This document shows, in pieces, positions 8,721 to 21,307 of a stretch of DNA of 64,000 bases (positions within the stretch are counted from its first letter, which is position 1; every line of letters begins with the position of its first letter). Both the position numbers and the translations under genes were made by a program. The DNA comes from Pseudomonas lini (GTDB lineage Bacteria; Pseudomonadota; Gammaproteobacteria; Pseudomonadales; Pseudomonadaceae). The notes under the pieces were generated by a model. It saw nothing but the letters and a program-made list of their open reading frames with translations. It had not been told where the DNA came from and made no database searches. Location: the NCBI RefSeq assembly GCF_964063345.1, contig NZ_OZ061318.1:5580001-5644000 (forward strand). Reading direction: 5' to 3'.

Positions 8721-8851
8721 TGTGGCGAGGGAGCTTGCTCCCGCTGGACTGCGAAGCAGTCCTAAATCAACCGGCCCGGTGTATCAGGTAAACCGCATTC
8801 ACAGGTTTGCGACTGCTTCGCAGCCGAGCGGGAGCAAGCTCCCTCGCCACA
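8721..8851. repeat. REP pair, GGGAGCTTGCTCCC type
   Basis: TGTGGCGAGGGAGCTTGCTC at the left end and its inverted counterpart at 8829-8851 flank a spacer in which GACTGCGAAGCAGTC and GCGACTGCTTCGCAGC form further palindromes. It lies between iolC and iolE inside the operon. Confidence 0.9.
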
Positions 8852-8896
8852 GGTGATCGGTTGAACATTTTAGTAAAAACAATAAAAGGTGCAGCC

Positions 8897-9790
8897 ATGC
8901 CCGCTATCCGAATTGGCATCAACCCGATCTCCTGGAGCAACGACGACTTGCCGTCCCTCGGTGGCGAGACGCCGTTGAGCACCGCCCTCAGCGAAGGCAA
9001 GGAAATCGGCTACGAAGGTTTCGAACTCAACGGTAAATTCCCCAAGGATGCCAAAGGCGTCGGCGACGTGCTGCGGCCCTACGACCTGGCGCTGGTCTCC
9101 GGCTGGTATTCCAGCCGTCTGGCCCGCCGTTCCGTGGCCGAGGAAATCGACGCCATCGCCAGCCATGTCGAGCTGCTGGCGAAGAACGGCGCGAAGGTGC
9201 TGGTCTATGGCGAAGTCGCCGACTCGATTCAAGGCCAGCGCATTCCCTTGGTCGAGCGCCCGCGTTTTCACACCGAGCAAGCCTGGCAGGAATACGCCGA
9301 CAAACTCACTGAACTGGCACGCTTCACCCTGTCCCAGGGCGTGCGCCTGGCGTATCACCACCACATGGGCGCCTACGTCGAATCTCCGGCGGACATCGAC
9401 AAACTGATGGCGCTGACCGGCAGTGAAGTCGGCCTGCTGTTCGATTCGGGCCACTGCTACATGGGCGGTGGTGAACCGTTGCAGGTGCTGCGCAAACACA
9501 TCGAACGCATCTGCCACGTGCATTTCAAGGACGTGCGCAAACCGGTGGTGCAACTGGCGCGCAACAACCTGTGGAGCTTCCCGGACTGCATCATCAACGG
9601 CACCTTCACCGTCCCCGGCGATGGCGACATTGATTTCGGCGCCTTGCTTGACGTTCTGCTGGGCGCCGATTACCACGGCTGGCTGGTGGTCGAGGCCGAG
9701 CAGGATCCAGCGGTGGCACCGAGTTACGTCTACGCCAAAAAAGGCTACGACACCTTACGTGCACTGCTCAACGAGAGGACCGCGCGATGA
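8897..9790 (+). CDS. iolE: Myo-inosose-2 dehydratase
   Basis: A 297-residue TIM-barrel metalloenzyme of the AP-endonuclease-2/xylose-isomerase-like fold. It dehydrates scyllo-inosose (2-keto-myo-inositol) to 3D-trihydroxycyclohexane-1,2-dione. The N-terminus IGINPISWSNDD and the segments YHHHMGAYVES, LFDSGHCYMGG and HVHFKDVR carry the metal-ligand Glu/Asp/His residues of the family. The start is ATG 8897 after AAAAGGTG; the open frame reaches back into the REP. Its last codons overlap iolB (ATGA at 9787). Confidence 0.95.
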   Translation: MPAIRIGINPISWSNDDLPSLGGETPLSTALSEGKEIGYEGFELNGKFPKDAKGVGDVLRPYDLALVSGWYSSRLARRSVAEEIDAIASHVELLAKNGAKVLVYGEVADSIQGQRIPLVERPRFHTEQAWQEYADKLTELARFTLSQGVRLAYHHHMGAYVESPADIDKLMALTGSEVGLLFDSGHCYMGGGEPLQVLRKHIERICHVHFKDVRKPVVQLARNNLWSFPDCIINGTFTVPGDGDIDFGALLDVLLGADYHGWLVVEAEQDPAVAPSYVYAKKGYDTLRALLNERTAR

Positions 9791-10596
9791 GCCTGTTGGT
9801 CAAAAGCAATGCTCGCGGCCGGACCATGGTCGAGTTGGGGCAGGGTGAGCTGGAATACGTCGGCTTCGCCGCTTACCGTCTGAGCCTCGGCGAAACCCTG
9901 CCGGTCAGCGCCGACGACAAGGAACTGTGCCTGGTGCTGCTCAGCGGCCGGGTCAGCATCAAGGGTGAAGCGCCGGGGCAGGGCGCGTTCGATTGGGACA
10001 ACATTGGTGATCGCCAGTCAGTGTTCGAAGACAAATCCCCGTTCGCGGCGTATTTGCCGCCCGGCAGCCAGGCGCAGGTGGTGGCGTTGAGCGACGTGCA
10101 AATCGCCGTCTGCGCCGCCCCCGGTTCGACCGCCGAAAACCTCGGCCCACGGCTGATCAAACCCGACAACATGAAACGTAGCGTGCGCGGCAAGGGCGCC
10201 AACACCCGTTACGTCTGCGACATCCTGCCGGACACCGAACCGGCCCATGCGCTGCTGGTAGTGGAAGTGCGTACGCCGTCCGGGCACTCGTCGAGCTACC
10301 CGCCGCACAAGCACGACACCGACGATCTGCCGCATCAGAGCTTTCTCGAAGAAACCTATTACCACCAGGTCAACCCGCCCCAAGGCTTCGTGTTCCAGCG
10401 GGTCTACACCGACGATCGCAGCATCGACCAGGCCATGGCCGTGGAAAACAGCGACCTGGTGGTCGTGCCCAAGGGCTATCACCCGGTCAGCGTGCCCTAT
10501 GGCTACGAGTCGTATTACCTGAACGTGATGGCCGGACCGAAACGCGTCTGGCAGTTCCATAACGATCCGCAGCACAGCTGGTTGCTGCATCTCTGA
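9787..10596 (+). CDS. iolB: 5-deoxy-glucuronate isomerase
   Basis: A 269-residue bicupin enzyme converting 5-deoxy-glucuronate to 5-dehydro-2-deoxygluconate, between the IolD and IolC steps. The second cupin shows the metal-binding set SSYPPHKHDTDD…EETYYH, and a late HPV (…PKGYHPVSVPYGYESYYLN) typical of IolB. It starts inside the iolE stop region (ATGA overlap), indicating translational coupling. Confidence 0.95.
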   Translation: MSLLVKSNARGRTMVELGQGELEYVGFAAYRLSLGETLPVSADDKELCLVLLSGRVSIKGEAPGQGAFDWDNIGDRQSVFEDKSPFAAYLPPGSQAQVVALSDVQIAVCAAPGSTAENLGPRLIKPDNMKRSVRGKGANTRYVCDILPDTEPAHALLVVEVRTPSGHSSSYPPHKHDTDDLPHQSFLEETYYHQVNPPQGFVFQRVYTDDRSIDQAMAVENSDLVVVPKGYHPVSVPYGYESYYLNVMAGPKRVWQFHNDPQHSWLLHL

Positions 10597-10640
10597 ACTA
10601 AAAAGCCTGAATTTAAACATTCGAACGGAGAACAAGAACA

Positions 10641-12143
10641 ATGAGCAGCGCCCAGGTAATAGGCCATTACATCGACGGTCAGGTGCAAGACAGCGGCAGC
10701 GAGCGGTTCAGCAATGTCTTCAACCCGGCCACCGGCAGCGTTCAGGCGCGAGTCGGGCTGGCCAGTCAGAAGACCGTAGACGACGCCGTCGCATCGGCCT
10801 TGAAGGCGTTCCCGGCGTGGTCCGAGCAATCGTCGTTACGCCGTTCGCGGGTGATGTTCAAGTTCAAGGAACTGCTCGACCGCCATCACAACGAATTGGC
10901 AGAAATCATCAGCCGCGAACACGGAAAGGTGTTCTCGGACGCCAAGGGCGAAGTGACGCGCGGCATCGAAATCGTCGAGTACGCCTGCGGTGCGCCGAAC
11001 CTGCTGAAAACCGAGTTCAGCGACAACATCGGCGGCGGCATCGACAACTGGAATCTGCGCCAGCCGCTGGGCGTTTGTGCCGGCGTAACCCCATTCAATT
11101 TCCCGGTGATGGTGCCGCTGTGGATGATCCCGATCGCGCTGGTCACCGGTAACTGCTTCATCCTCAAACCGTCCGAGCGCGACCCGTCGGCCAGTTTGCT
11201 GATGGCGAAATTATTGACCGAAGCCGGGTTGCCGGACGGTGTGTTCAACGTGGTCCAGGGCGACAAGACTGCCGTCGACGCCTTGCTGCAACACCCGGAC
11301 ATCGAGGCTATTTCCTTTGTCGGCTCGACGCCGATTGCCGAGTACATCCATCAGCAAGCAACCTCGCGCGGCAAACGCGTACAGGCGCTGGGCGGGGCGA
11401 AGAACCACATGATCGTCATGCCCGATGCCGATCTGGATCAAGCGGCAGATGCACTGATCGGCGCGGCGTACGGCTCGGCTGGCGAACGCTGCATGGCGAT
11501 TTCGATTGCCGTGGCGGTCGGTGATGTCGGCGACCAATTGATAGCCAAACTGCTGCCGCGCATCGATCAACTGAAAGTCGGCAACGGCATGCAGGGCGAC
11601 AGCGACATGGGGCCGCTGGTGACCGCCGAGCACAAGGCCAAGGTCGAAGGCTTTATCGGCGAAGGCGTGGCCCAGGGCGCGCAGCTCATTGTCGACGGAC
11701 GCAACTTCAAGGTGCCGGGCGCCGAGAACGGTTTCTTCGTCGGCGCGACGCTGTTCGACAACGTCACGACCGAGATGAGCATCTACCAGCAAGAGATCTT
11801 CGGCCCGGTGCTGGGCATCGTGCGCGTGCCGGATTTCGCCAGCGCCGTGGCGTTGATCAATGCCCATGAGTTCGGCAACGGCGTGTCGTGTTTCACCAGT
11901 GACGGCGGCATCGCTCGCTCGTTTGCCCGCAGCATCAAGGTCGGCATGGTCGGCATCAACGTACCGATTCCGGTACCGATGGCCTGGCACTCGTTTGGCG
12001 GCTGGAAGCGCTCGCTGTTCGGTGATCACCACGCTTATGGTGAAGAAGGCATTCGCTTCTACAGCCGCTACAAAAGCGTGATGCAGCGCTGGCCCGACAG
12101 CATCGCCAAGGGCCCTGAATTCAGCATGCCGACAGCCAAATAA
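10641..12143 (+). CDS. iolA: CoA-acylating (methyl)malonate-semialdehyde dehydrogenase
   Basis: A 500-residue aldehyde dehydrogenase of the MmsA/IolA type. It turns malonate semialdehyde (last inositol intermediate) into acetyl-CoA and CO2, and can act on methylmalonate semialdehyde. Visible features: [12 protein letters not shown] near residue 150, NAD-site GSTPIAEYI, and the catalytic Cys at about 284 in GSAGERCMA. The start ATG follows CGGAGAACAAG. The gap of 44 bases after iolB holds no repeat. Also annotated as mmsA in other genomes; the iol context favours the inositol role. Confidence 0.93.
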   Translation: MSSAQVIGHYIDGQVQDSGSERFSNVFNPATGSVQARVGLASQKTVDDAVASALKAFPAWSEQSSLRRSRVMFKFKELLDRHHNELAEIISREHGKVFSDAKGEVTRGIEIVEYACGAPNLLKTEFSDNIGGGIDNWNLRQPLGVCAGVTPFNFPVMVPLWMIPIALVTGNCFILKPSERDPSASLLMAKLLTEAGLPDGVFNVVQGDKTAVDALLQHPDIEAISFVGSTPIAEYIHQQATSRGKRVQALGGAKNHMIVMPDADLDQAADALIGAAYGSAGERCMAISIAVAVGDVGDQLIAKLLPRIDQLKVGNGMQGDSDMGPLVTAEHKAKVEGFIGEGVAQGAQLIVDGRNFKVPGAENGFFVGATLFDNVTTEMSIYQQEIFGPVLGIVRVPDFASAVALINAHEFGNGVSCFTSDGGIARSFARSIKVGMVGINVPIPVPMAWHSFGGWKRSLFGDHHAYGEEGIRFYSRYKSVMQRWPDSIAKGPEFSMPTAK

Positions 12144-12169
12144 TTCACGTGTGCGGAGAACAACAAAAA

Positions 12170-12991
12170 ATGAGCAAACCCCTGCGTTTCGCCCTGAACC
12201 GTATGGTCGCCCCACGTTTGTCCTTGCCCGCGTTCATCGAGTTGGCGGTGACCCTCAAGGCCGACGCCATCGAAATCCGCAACGACCTCAAGGGTGTCGA
12301 GATCGAGGACGGCACCGCGCCCGAACACGTGCGTGAGCTGTGCGCGGCCAAAGGCATCACCGTACTGTCGATCAACGCGCTGTATCCGTTCGATGTCTGG
12401 AATGACGAGCGTCGTGCGCAAGCCCTGAAGCTCGCCGCTTATGCCCGTGATTGCGGTGCGCAGGGTTTGGTGATGTGCCCGTTGAACGACCGCGCCGATC
12501 CACGAACCGAAGCGCAGCGTGCTTCCGGGCTGCGCACGGCGTTGAGTGAACTGGCGCCGATCCTGCGCGATCACGGCATCCTCGGTTTCATCGAGCCGCT
12601 GGGTTTCGAAGAATGCTCGCTGCGGCGTAAACGCACGGCGGTCGATGCAATCAAGGCCATCGGTGGGCTGGATGTGTTCCGTCTGGTGCATGACACCTTT
12701 CACCATCACCTGGCCAGCGAACATGAATTCTTCCCCGAGCTGACCGGGCTGGTGCACATCTCCGGCGTCGAAGATGCCGAGGCACCGCTGGCGACCATCC
12801 GCGACGGCCACCGGGTGCTGGTGGGCGAGGGTGACATCCTGGGTAACGCGGCGCAGATCGAAACCTTGCTCGCTACCGGCTACAGCGGCTACCTGTCGTT
12901 CGAACCGTTCGCCGACAGCGTCCATGGCCTGGCGGATATCCAGACGGCGATTGGCGCGAGCATGGATCACCTGCAGAAATCCCAAGGTTAA
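12170..12991 (+). CDS. iolI: IolI-like TIM-barrel inosose isomerase
   Basis: A 273-residue sugar-phosphate isomerase/epimerase-fold protein. Motifs parallel Bacillus IolI (2-keto-myo-inositol isomerase): [47 protein letters not shown] and LSFEPFAD with likely metal-binding Glu, Asp and His. The start ATG 12170 is preceded by CGGAGAACAAC, closely matching the ribosome site of iolA. Assignment to the isomerase rather than another barrel enzyme rests on similarity and context. Confidence 0.75.
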   Translation: MSKPLRFALNRMVAPRLSLPAFIELAVTLKADAIEIRNDLKGVEIEDGTAPEHVRELCAAKGITVLSINALYPFDVWNDERRAQALKLAAYARDCGAQGLVMCPLNDRADPRTEAQRASGLRTALSELAPILRDHGILGFIEPLGFEECSLRRKRTAVDAIKAIGGLDVFRLVHDTFHHHLASEHEFFPELTGLVHISGVEDAEAPLATIRDGHRVLVGEGDILGNAAQIETLLATGYSGYLSFEPFADSVHGLADIQTAIGASMDHLQKSQG

Positions 12992-12999
12992 TGGAGAAC

Positions 13000-13106
13000 C
13001 CTGTGGGAGCGGGCTTGCCCGCGATGGCGGCAGCACATTCAACATTGATGTGTCAGGTCGATCGCTATCGCGGGCAAGTCGGATCGCCGCACCGCCGCTC
13101 CCACAG
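13000..13106. repeat. REP pair with variant right arm
   Basis: The left arm is the standard CCTGTGGGAGCGGGCTTGCC. The right arm (about 13068-13106) is the lengthened variant with GGGCAAGTCGGATCGCCGCA also seen at 4714-4756. It lies between iolI and iolD. Confidence 0.85.
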
Positions 13107-13158
13107 TGATCGCATTCCACAGCACACACCGGATTTAGCTTCAAAGGAAGGTGCAAGC

Positions 13159-16147
<2,989 letters not shown>

Positions 16148-16156
16148 CCCTGATCC

Positions 16157-16250
16157 CCTGTGGGAGCGAGCCTGCTCGCGATTGCGATCTGACAGTCACA
16201 TTGGTGTTGGATGTGCTGCCGCCATCGCGAGCAGGCTCGCTCCCACAAGG
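16157..16250. repeat. REP pair, GCGAGCAGGCTCGC type
   Basis: CCTGTGGGAGCGAGCCTGCT and the inverted AGCAGGCTCGCTCCCACAAGG surround a spacer of about 45 bases, between iolG and the iolH-like gene. Confidence 0.9.
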
Positions 16251-16272
16251 GGAGTGGTGAAGGAGAATAAAA

Positions 16273-17133
16273 ATGCGCATCGCACTAGACCCTTACATGT
16301 ACCGCAGCCTGTCCCTGGGCAAGATGGTCGACAAGGTTGCCGAGCTCGGTTACGAGCACATCGAGCTGTCGCCCCGGGAAGATTTCCTGCCGTTCTACAA
16401 AGCCCCGCGGGTCGACAAGGCGCGGATCAAGGAATTTCGCAAAGCCCTGAGCGACACCGGGGTCAAACTCTCTTCCTTATTACCGATGTACCACTGGGCT
16501 GCCGCCGATGAAGGTTTGCGTGTGGCCGCCGTGCGTAACTGGAAGCGCGCGATCCAGATTGCCGTGGAGATGGACTGCGAACGGGTCAACACCGAGTTCA
16601 CCGGCCAGTCGGACAACCCGCTGGTGTGCGAAAACCAGTTCATGCGCTCCATGGACGAGTTGATCCCTGAGTTCGAACGCGAAGGGGTCAAGCTCGATAT
16701 TCAGGCCCATCCTTATGACTTCTGCGAGCGCAATAACGAGTCGGTCGACATCATTCGCGGTCTGGACCGGGACTGGATCAACTACCTCTACGCCGCGCCG
16801 CACACATTTTTCTATGACGACGGTGTCGGTGATATCGCCTCGATGCTCAAGTACGCCGGCTCAAAGCTGAGCCACCTGATCATCGCCGACACCTACAACC
16901 ACAAGGCTTCCTCGGGCTTGCGCTACATCGTCAACCCGCCGGGCGTCACCGCCACCGTGCACCAGCATCTGGACATCGGCCAGGGTGAGGTCGACTGGGA
17001 AGCGTTTTTCGGCACCTTGCGCGAGATCAAGTTCGATGGCATCGCGACCGTCTCGGTATTCGCCTGGGAAGACCGGCCGGATGAGTCCAACCGGATGATG
17101 CTCGAACGCGTCAAAAACGAACTCTGCCGCTGA
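16273..17133 (+). CDS. iolH: IolH-like TIM-barrel sugar isomerase/epimerase
   Basis: A 286-residue protein opening [11 protein letters not shown], with [17 protein letters not shown] and the metal-site segments [16 protein letters not shown] and [10 protein letters not shown]. This pattern matches IolH proteins of inositol operons, whose exact reaction is not established. ATG 16273 follows GAAGGAGAATAAAA. It stands between two REP pairs within the operon, downstream of iolG. Confidence 0.75.
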   Translation: MRIALDPYMYRSLSLGKMVDKVAELGYEHIELSPREDFLPFYKAPRVDKARIKEFRKALSDTGVKLSSLLPMYHWAAADEGLRVAAVRNWKRAIQIAVEMDCERVNTEFTGQSDNPLVCENQFMRSMDELIPEFEREGVKLDIQAHPYDFCERNNESVDIIRGLDRDWINYLYAAPHTFFYDDGVGDIASMLKYAGSKLSHLIIADTYNHKASSGLRYIVNPPGVTATVHQHLDIGQGEVDWEAFFGTLREIKFDGIATVSVFAWEDRPDESNRMMLERVKNELCR

Positions 17134-17148
17134 CCGACTTACACAAAA

Positions 17149-17242
17149 CCTGTGGGAGCGGGCTTGCCCGCGATGACTGCGGCACATTCAACATATCTGT
17201 GATTGTCAGACCGCTATCGCGGGCAAGCCCGCTCCCACAGGG
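17149..17242. repeat. REP pair
   Basis: CCTGTGGGAGCGGGCTTGCC and inverted GGCAAGCCCGCTCCCACAGG around a spacer of about 50 bases, between the iolH-like gene and the next dehydrogenase. Confidence 0.9.
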
Positions 17243-17269
17243 GCCGCGTTCTATAAGGAGAGTACTTTC

Positions 17270-18322
17270 ATGCGTATCGGACTTGTCGGTTACGGCCATG
17301 GCGGCCGGTTTTTCCATGCTCCGCTGATCAGCAGTTTGCCGGCGGCAACCTTCGTGGGCGTGGTCACCCGTTCTGCCGAGCGCCGACAACTGCTGGCGGC
17401 GGAACACCCCGGCGTGCCGGCCTTCGACAGCATCGGCCAACTGGTCGAAGCCGGGGTTGATGTGTTGGTGATCTCCACACCGCTCAAAGGGCGCCCGGCG
17501 CTGGTGCTCGACGCCATCGAACATGAGGTAGCGGTGGTCAGCGACAAGCCGTTCGCTGCTGATGCGCAACAGGCGCAAACCCTGATCACCATGGCCGAGC
17601 GCCAAGGCGTGCAACTGAGCGTCTACCAGAACCGGCGCTGGGACTCGGACTTTCTCACCGTGCGCAAACTCATCGAGTCCGGTGCGCTGGGTCAGGTCAC
17701 CCGTTTCGAATCGCGGATCGAGCGCTATTCCCCGCAGTCGGTGAACAACGGCAGCGGCGGCGGTTTTCTGCGCGATCTGGGCAGCCATCTGGTGGATCAG
17801 GCGCTCTTATTGTTCGGCCCCGTCATCCGGGTTTATGCCGAACTGGATTACCTCGAAAAAGGCCAGCCCTTCGACAATGGTTTTTTTATGTCCCTGACCC
17901 ATGCCAACGGCGTGATCTCGCACCTGGGCGGCAGTTGCCTGCAAAACACTCCCGGCCCGCGCTTTCGCGTGACCGGCACCCAGGGCTGCTACAGCGTCGA
18001 CGGTCTGGATGGGCAGGAGGCGTCGACCCTTGCCGGGCTCACGCCGAAATCCGAAGGTGAGCGCTGGGGTGTTGAAGAGCATCGGCGCTGGGGCTGGTTC
18101 GAGCAGGGCGAGGTGCGTGAGCGGGTGCCGTCCGAGCGTGGCTGCTGGAATCAGTTCTATTTGCAGCTACAAACCGCGTTACAGAGCGGTGGCCCACTGC
18201 CGGTCGACGCCCGTGATGCACTGGCGACCACCCGCGTGCTAGACGCTGCGCGGCTCAGTTTCGAGCGGCATCAAGTGGTGGCACTGAGCCCGTTTGAGAG
18301 CCATGGAATAAAATCAGAATAA
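17270..18322 (+). CDS. Gfo/Idh/MocA-family oxidoreductase (second inositol-type dehydrogenase)
   Basis: A 350-residue NAD(P)-dependent dehydrogenase. The Rossmann start is MRIGLVGYGHGGRFFH, the lysine motif VVSDKPFAAD replaces EKP, and the catalytic-site block is GGGFLRDLGSHLVDQALLLFG. The YGxxGxxFHxP pattern resembles E. coli YdgJ and Bacillus IolU/IolW-type scyllo-inositol dehydrogenases. In this operon it plausibly feeds another inositol isomer into scyllo-inosose; that role is inferred. ATAAGGAGAG precedes ATG 17270. Confidence 0.85.
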   Translation: MRIGLVGYGHGGRFFHAPLISSLPAATFVGVVTRSAERRQLLAAEHPGVPAFDSIGQLVEAGVDVLVISTPLKGRPALVLDAIEHEVAVVSDKPFAADAQQAQTLITMAERQGVQLSVYQNRRWDSDFLTVRKLIESGALGQVTRFESRIERYSPQSVNNGSGGGFLRDLGSHLVDQALLLFGPVIRVYAELDYLEKGQPFDNGFFMSLTHANGVISHLGGSCLQNTPGPRFRVTGTQGCYSVDGLDGQEASTLAGLTPKSEGERWGVEEHRRWGWFEQGEVRERVPSERGCWNQFYLQLQTALQSGGPLPVDARDALATTRVLDAARLSFERHQVVALSPFESHGIKSE

Positions 18323-18689
18323 AATTCTAAAATGAGTTGATATAGAAATTATTTTCCAATAAAGTCATTTCCAGGTTGCCGACTATCAACGTCCGATCAC
18401 GCTCAAGCAGGCCTTGAACGGGTGAAGGACGCACCAAAAACAAGAAACAAAAGCCAGGTACCGTCGATGAAAACCTTCAACTCTGCTTTGCATGCTTTAC
18501 GTTCCGCGCTGCACCTCTCTCGCGACCTGCCTCGCGTCTCGTTTCAATCCTTCTTTCGCTTGCTTTGCGTCGAACGCAACAGCGCCCTGGTCTGCTGTAT
18601 TCCGGGTGCACCGATTGTCCGCTTGCCCACTCACTGAAATCGTCACGCCTTATCCATAAAACCAACAAGAATGTGGAGAAAGACTTTTC
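18323..18689. promoter_or_regulatory. Gene-free gap with near-copy of the IolR operator
   Basis: 367 bases without a convincing gene. The reverse strand of 18345-18362 reads TTATTGGAAAATAATTTC, sharing its first 11 bases with the site before iolC, and 18344-18357 fits AGAA-N6-TTCC (one mismatch to GGAA-N6-TTCC). A second palindrome AGAATAAAATTCT is at 18316-18328. These suggest that the ABC transporter has its own IolR-controlled promoter. A 71-codon open frame at 18422 has no good ribosome site and I do not call it. Confidence 0.5.
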
Positions 18690-19616
18690 ATGAAGACCAA
18701 GATCCGTTTCGCCTCGCTGGCCTTGCCCCTGATGTTCGCCAGCGGCGCCGCACTCGCTGACATGAAGATCGGCGTCAGCATGTCGCAGTTCGATGACACC
18801 TGGCTGACTTACCTGCGCGAATCCATGGACACCAAGGCCAAGTCCTATCCCGATGGCGTCAAGCTGCAGTTCGAAGACGCCCGCAGCGACGTGGTCAGGC
18901 AGTTGAGCCAGGTAGAAAGCTTCATCAGTCAGAAGGTCGACGCCATTGTGGTCAACCCGGTGGATACCGCCGCCACCAAAAAAATCACTGAAGCAGCGGT
19001 CAAGGCCGGTATTCCCCTGGTGTACGTCAATCGTCGTCCCGATGACATGAACCTGCCCAAAGGCGTGGTCACTGTTGCTTCCAACGATCTGGAGGCCGGC
19101 CAGATGCAGATGCAGTACCTGGCCGACAAAATGGGCGGCAAGGGCGACATCGTGATTCTGCTCGGTGACTTGGCCAACAACTCCACCACCAACCGCACCA
19201 AGGGCGTAAAAGAGGTGCTGACCAAATACCCGAACATCAAGATCGAGCAAGAGCAGTCCGGCATCTGGTCGCGGGACAAGGGCATGACCCTGGTCAACGA
19301 CTGGCTGACCCAGGGCCGCAAGTTCGACGCGGTGGTCTCTAACAACGACGAGATGGCAATTGGCGCGGCAATGGCCCTGCAACAGGCTGGCGTTGCCAAA
19401 GGCAGTGTGCTGATCGCCGGTGTCGACGGTACGCCCGACGGTTTGAACGCGGTGAAGAAGGGCTCTCTGCTGGTCTCGGTGTTCCAGGATGCCAAGGGTC
19501 AGGCGGACGGTTCGATCGACACGGCGGTGAAAATGGCCAGGAACGAACCGGTTGAACAGGCCGTGTGGGTGCCGTATCGCCTGATCACGCTGCAAAACGT
19601 CGACACCTTCAAATAG
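18690..19616 (+). CDS. Sugar (probably inositol) ABC transporter substrate-binding protein
   Basis: A 308-residue periplasmic binding protein of the ribose/galactose class (peripla_BP_4). The signal peptide is about 23 residues (…LMFASGAALA/DM). The pattern DDTWLTYLRESMDTKA, VNPVDTAATKKI, ASNDLEAGQMQM and AGVDGTPDGLNAVKKG is typical. Placement after the iol genes and with a CUT2-type ATPase and permease suggests inositol, as for Caulobacter IbpA; specificity is inferred from context. Confidence 0.9.
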   Translation: MKTKIRFASLALPLMFASGAALADMKIGVSMSQFDDTWLTYLRESMDTKAKSYPDGVKLQFEDARSDVVRQLSQVESFISQKVDAIVVNPVDTAATKKITEAAVKAGIPLVYVNRRPDDMNLPKGVVTVASNDLEAGQMQMQYLADKMGGKGDIVILLGDLANNSTTNRTKGVKEVLTKYPNIKIEQEQSGIWSRDKGMTLVNDWLTQGRKFDAVVSNNDEMAIGAAMALQQAGVAKGSVLIAGVDGTPDGLNAVKKGSLLVSVFQDAKGQADGSIDTAVKMARNEPVEQAVWVPYRLITLQNVDTFK

Positions 19617-19685
19617 CCCGTCCGTTCGATAACAACAATAAGCACGCAAGGTTGCGACGCGACCTTGCTGATGGAGGACCTGATC

Positions 19686-21251
19686 ATGTTCGCTTCAGCG
19701 ACTGTTTCGAGCACCCCGTTAGTGGGTATCCAGCCAACTGCAACACCTGTCGATGAGCCGTACCTGCTGGAGATCATCAACGTCAGCAAGGGTTTTCCCG
19801 GTGTGGTGGCCTTGTCCGACGTGCAGCTTCGGGTGCGTCCCGGTTCCGTGCTGGCGCTGATGGGCGAGAACGGCGCCGGCAAATCCACCCTGATGAAAAT
19901 CATTGCCGGCATCTACCAGCCGGACGCCGGCGAATTGCGCCTGCGGGGCAAGCCGGTGGTCTTTGAAACACCGCTGGCTGCGCTCCAGGCCGGGATCGCG
20001 ATGATCCACCAGGAACTCAACCTGATGCCGCACATGAGCATCGCCGAGAACATCTGGATCGGCCGCGAACAGCTCAACGGCCTGCACATGATCGACCATC
20101 GCGAAATGCACCGTTGCACCGCCAAGCTGCTGGAGCGTCTGCGGATTAATCTCGACCCGGAAGAGCAGGTGGGCAACCTGAGCATCGCCGAACGGCAGAT
20201 GGTCGAGATCGCCAAGGCTGTGTCCTATGATTCCGACGTCCTGATCATGGACGAGCCGACCTCGGCCATCACCGATAAAGAAGTCGCGCATCTGTTCTCG
20301 ATCATTGCCGACCTCAAGAGCCAGGGCAAAGGCATCATCTACATCACCCACAAAATGAACGAAGTGTTCAGCATTGCCGATGAAGTGGCGGTGTTCCGTG
20401 ATGGCGCCTACATCGGCTTGCAGCGGGCCGACAGCATGGACGGTGACAGCCTGATTTCGATGATGGTCGGCCGCGAGCTGAGCCAGTTGTTCCCGGTACG
20501 CGAGAAGCCGATCGGCGATCTGTTGCTGTCTGTGCGCGACCTAAAACTGGACGGCATTTTCAAGGATGTTTCCTTCGATCTGCATGCCGGCGAGATCCTT
20601 GGCATCGCCGGGTTGATGGGCTCGGGAAGGACCAACGTTGCCGAAGCGATTTTCGGCATCACCCCAAGCGACGGCGGTGAAATCCGCCTTGACGGCGAAG
20701 TGGTGCGCATCAGTGATCCGCACATGGCGATCGAGAAGGGCTTCGCGCTGTTGACCGAAGATCGCAAGCTCAGCGGCCTTTTCCCGTGCCTGTCGGTGCT
20801 GGAGAACATGGAAATGGCAGTCTTGCCCCATTACGTCGGCAACGGCTTCATCCAGCAGAAAGCCCTGCGGGCATTGTGTGAAGACATGTGCAAGAAGCTG
20901 CGGGTGAAAACGCCGTCGCTGGAGCAATGCATCGATACGCTGTCCGGCGGTAATCAGCAGAAGGCCTTGCTGGCGCGCTGGCTGATGACCAATCCGCGCA
21001 TCCTGATTCTCGACGAGCCGACCCGGGGTATCGATGTTGGTGCCAAGGCCGAGATCTACCGGCTTATTTCCTACCTCGCCAGCGAAGGCATGGCGGTGAT
21101 CATGATTTCCTCGGAACTGCCGGAAGTGCTGGGCATGAGCGACCGGGTCATGGTCATGCACGAGGGCGACCTGATGGGCACGCTCGACCGCAGCGAAGCG
21201 ACCCAGGAACGAGTGATGCAACTGGCCTCGGGCATGTCCGCGGTTCACTAA
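19686..21251 (+). CDS. Sugar ABC transporter ATP-binding protein (two ABC domains)
   Basis: A 521-residue CUT2-family ATPase with duplicated nucleotide-binding domains. The first Walker A is [10 protein letters not shown], the first signature is [14 protein letters not shown] with Walker [11 protein letters not shown]. The second half has the degenerate Walker [10 protein letters not shown] and the signature [15 protein letters not shown] with [14 protein letters not shown]. The start is placed at ATG 19686 because GGAGG lies 8 bases before it. Likely partner of the binding protein 70 bases upstream and the permease downstream (IatA-like by context). Confidence 0.93.
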   Translation: MFASATVSSTPLVGIQPTATPVDEPYLLEIINVSKGFPGVVALSDVQLRVRPGSVLALMGENGAGKSTLMKIIAGIYQPDAGELRLRGKPVVFETPLAALQAGIAMIHQELNLMPHMSIAENIWIGREQLNGLHMIDHREMHRCTAKLLERLRINLDPEEQVGNLSIAERQMVEIAKAVSYDSDVLIMDEPTSAITDKEVAHLFSIIADLKSQGKGIIYITHKMNEVFSIADEVAVFRDGAYIGLQRADSMDGDSLISMMVGRELSQLFPVREKPIGDLLLSVRDLKLDGIFKDVSFDLHAGEILGIAGLMGSGRTNVAEAIFGITPSDGGEIRLDGEVVRISDPHMAIEKGFALLTEDRKLSGLFPCLSVLENMEMAVLPHYVGNGFIQQKALRALCEDMCKKLRVKTPSLEQCIDTLSGGNQQKALLARWLMTNPRILILDEPTRGIDVGAKAEIYRLISYLASEGMAVIMISSELPEVLGMSDRVMVMHEGDLMGTLDRSEATQERVMQLASGMSAVH

Positions 21252-21307
21252 TGGATGCTGGCGGTGGCCATGGCTGCCGTCGCGACGCAATAGAAGGGTG
21301 AGTGGTT

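Noticed and set aside
18363..18425. Short coding-like tail QVADYQRPITLKQALNG followed by TGA
   Set aside because: Looks a little like a gene end, but an in-frame TAA lies just upstream at 18360-18362 and there is too little to assign.
18422..18637. 71-codon frame between the second dehydrogenase and the ABC binding protein
   Set aside because: No ribosome site, Arg/Ser/Leu-rich composition unlike neighbours, no family features.
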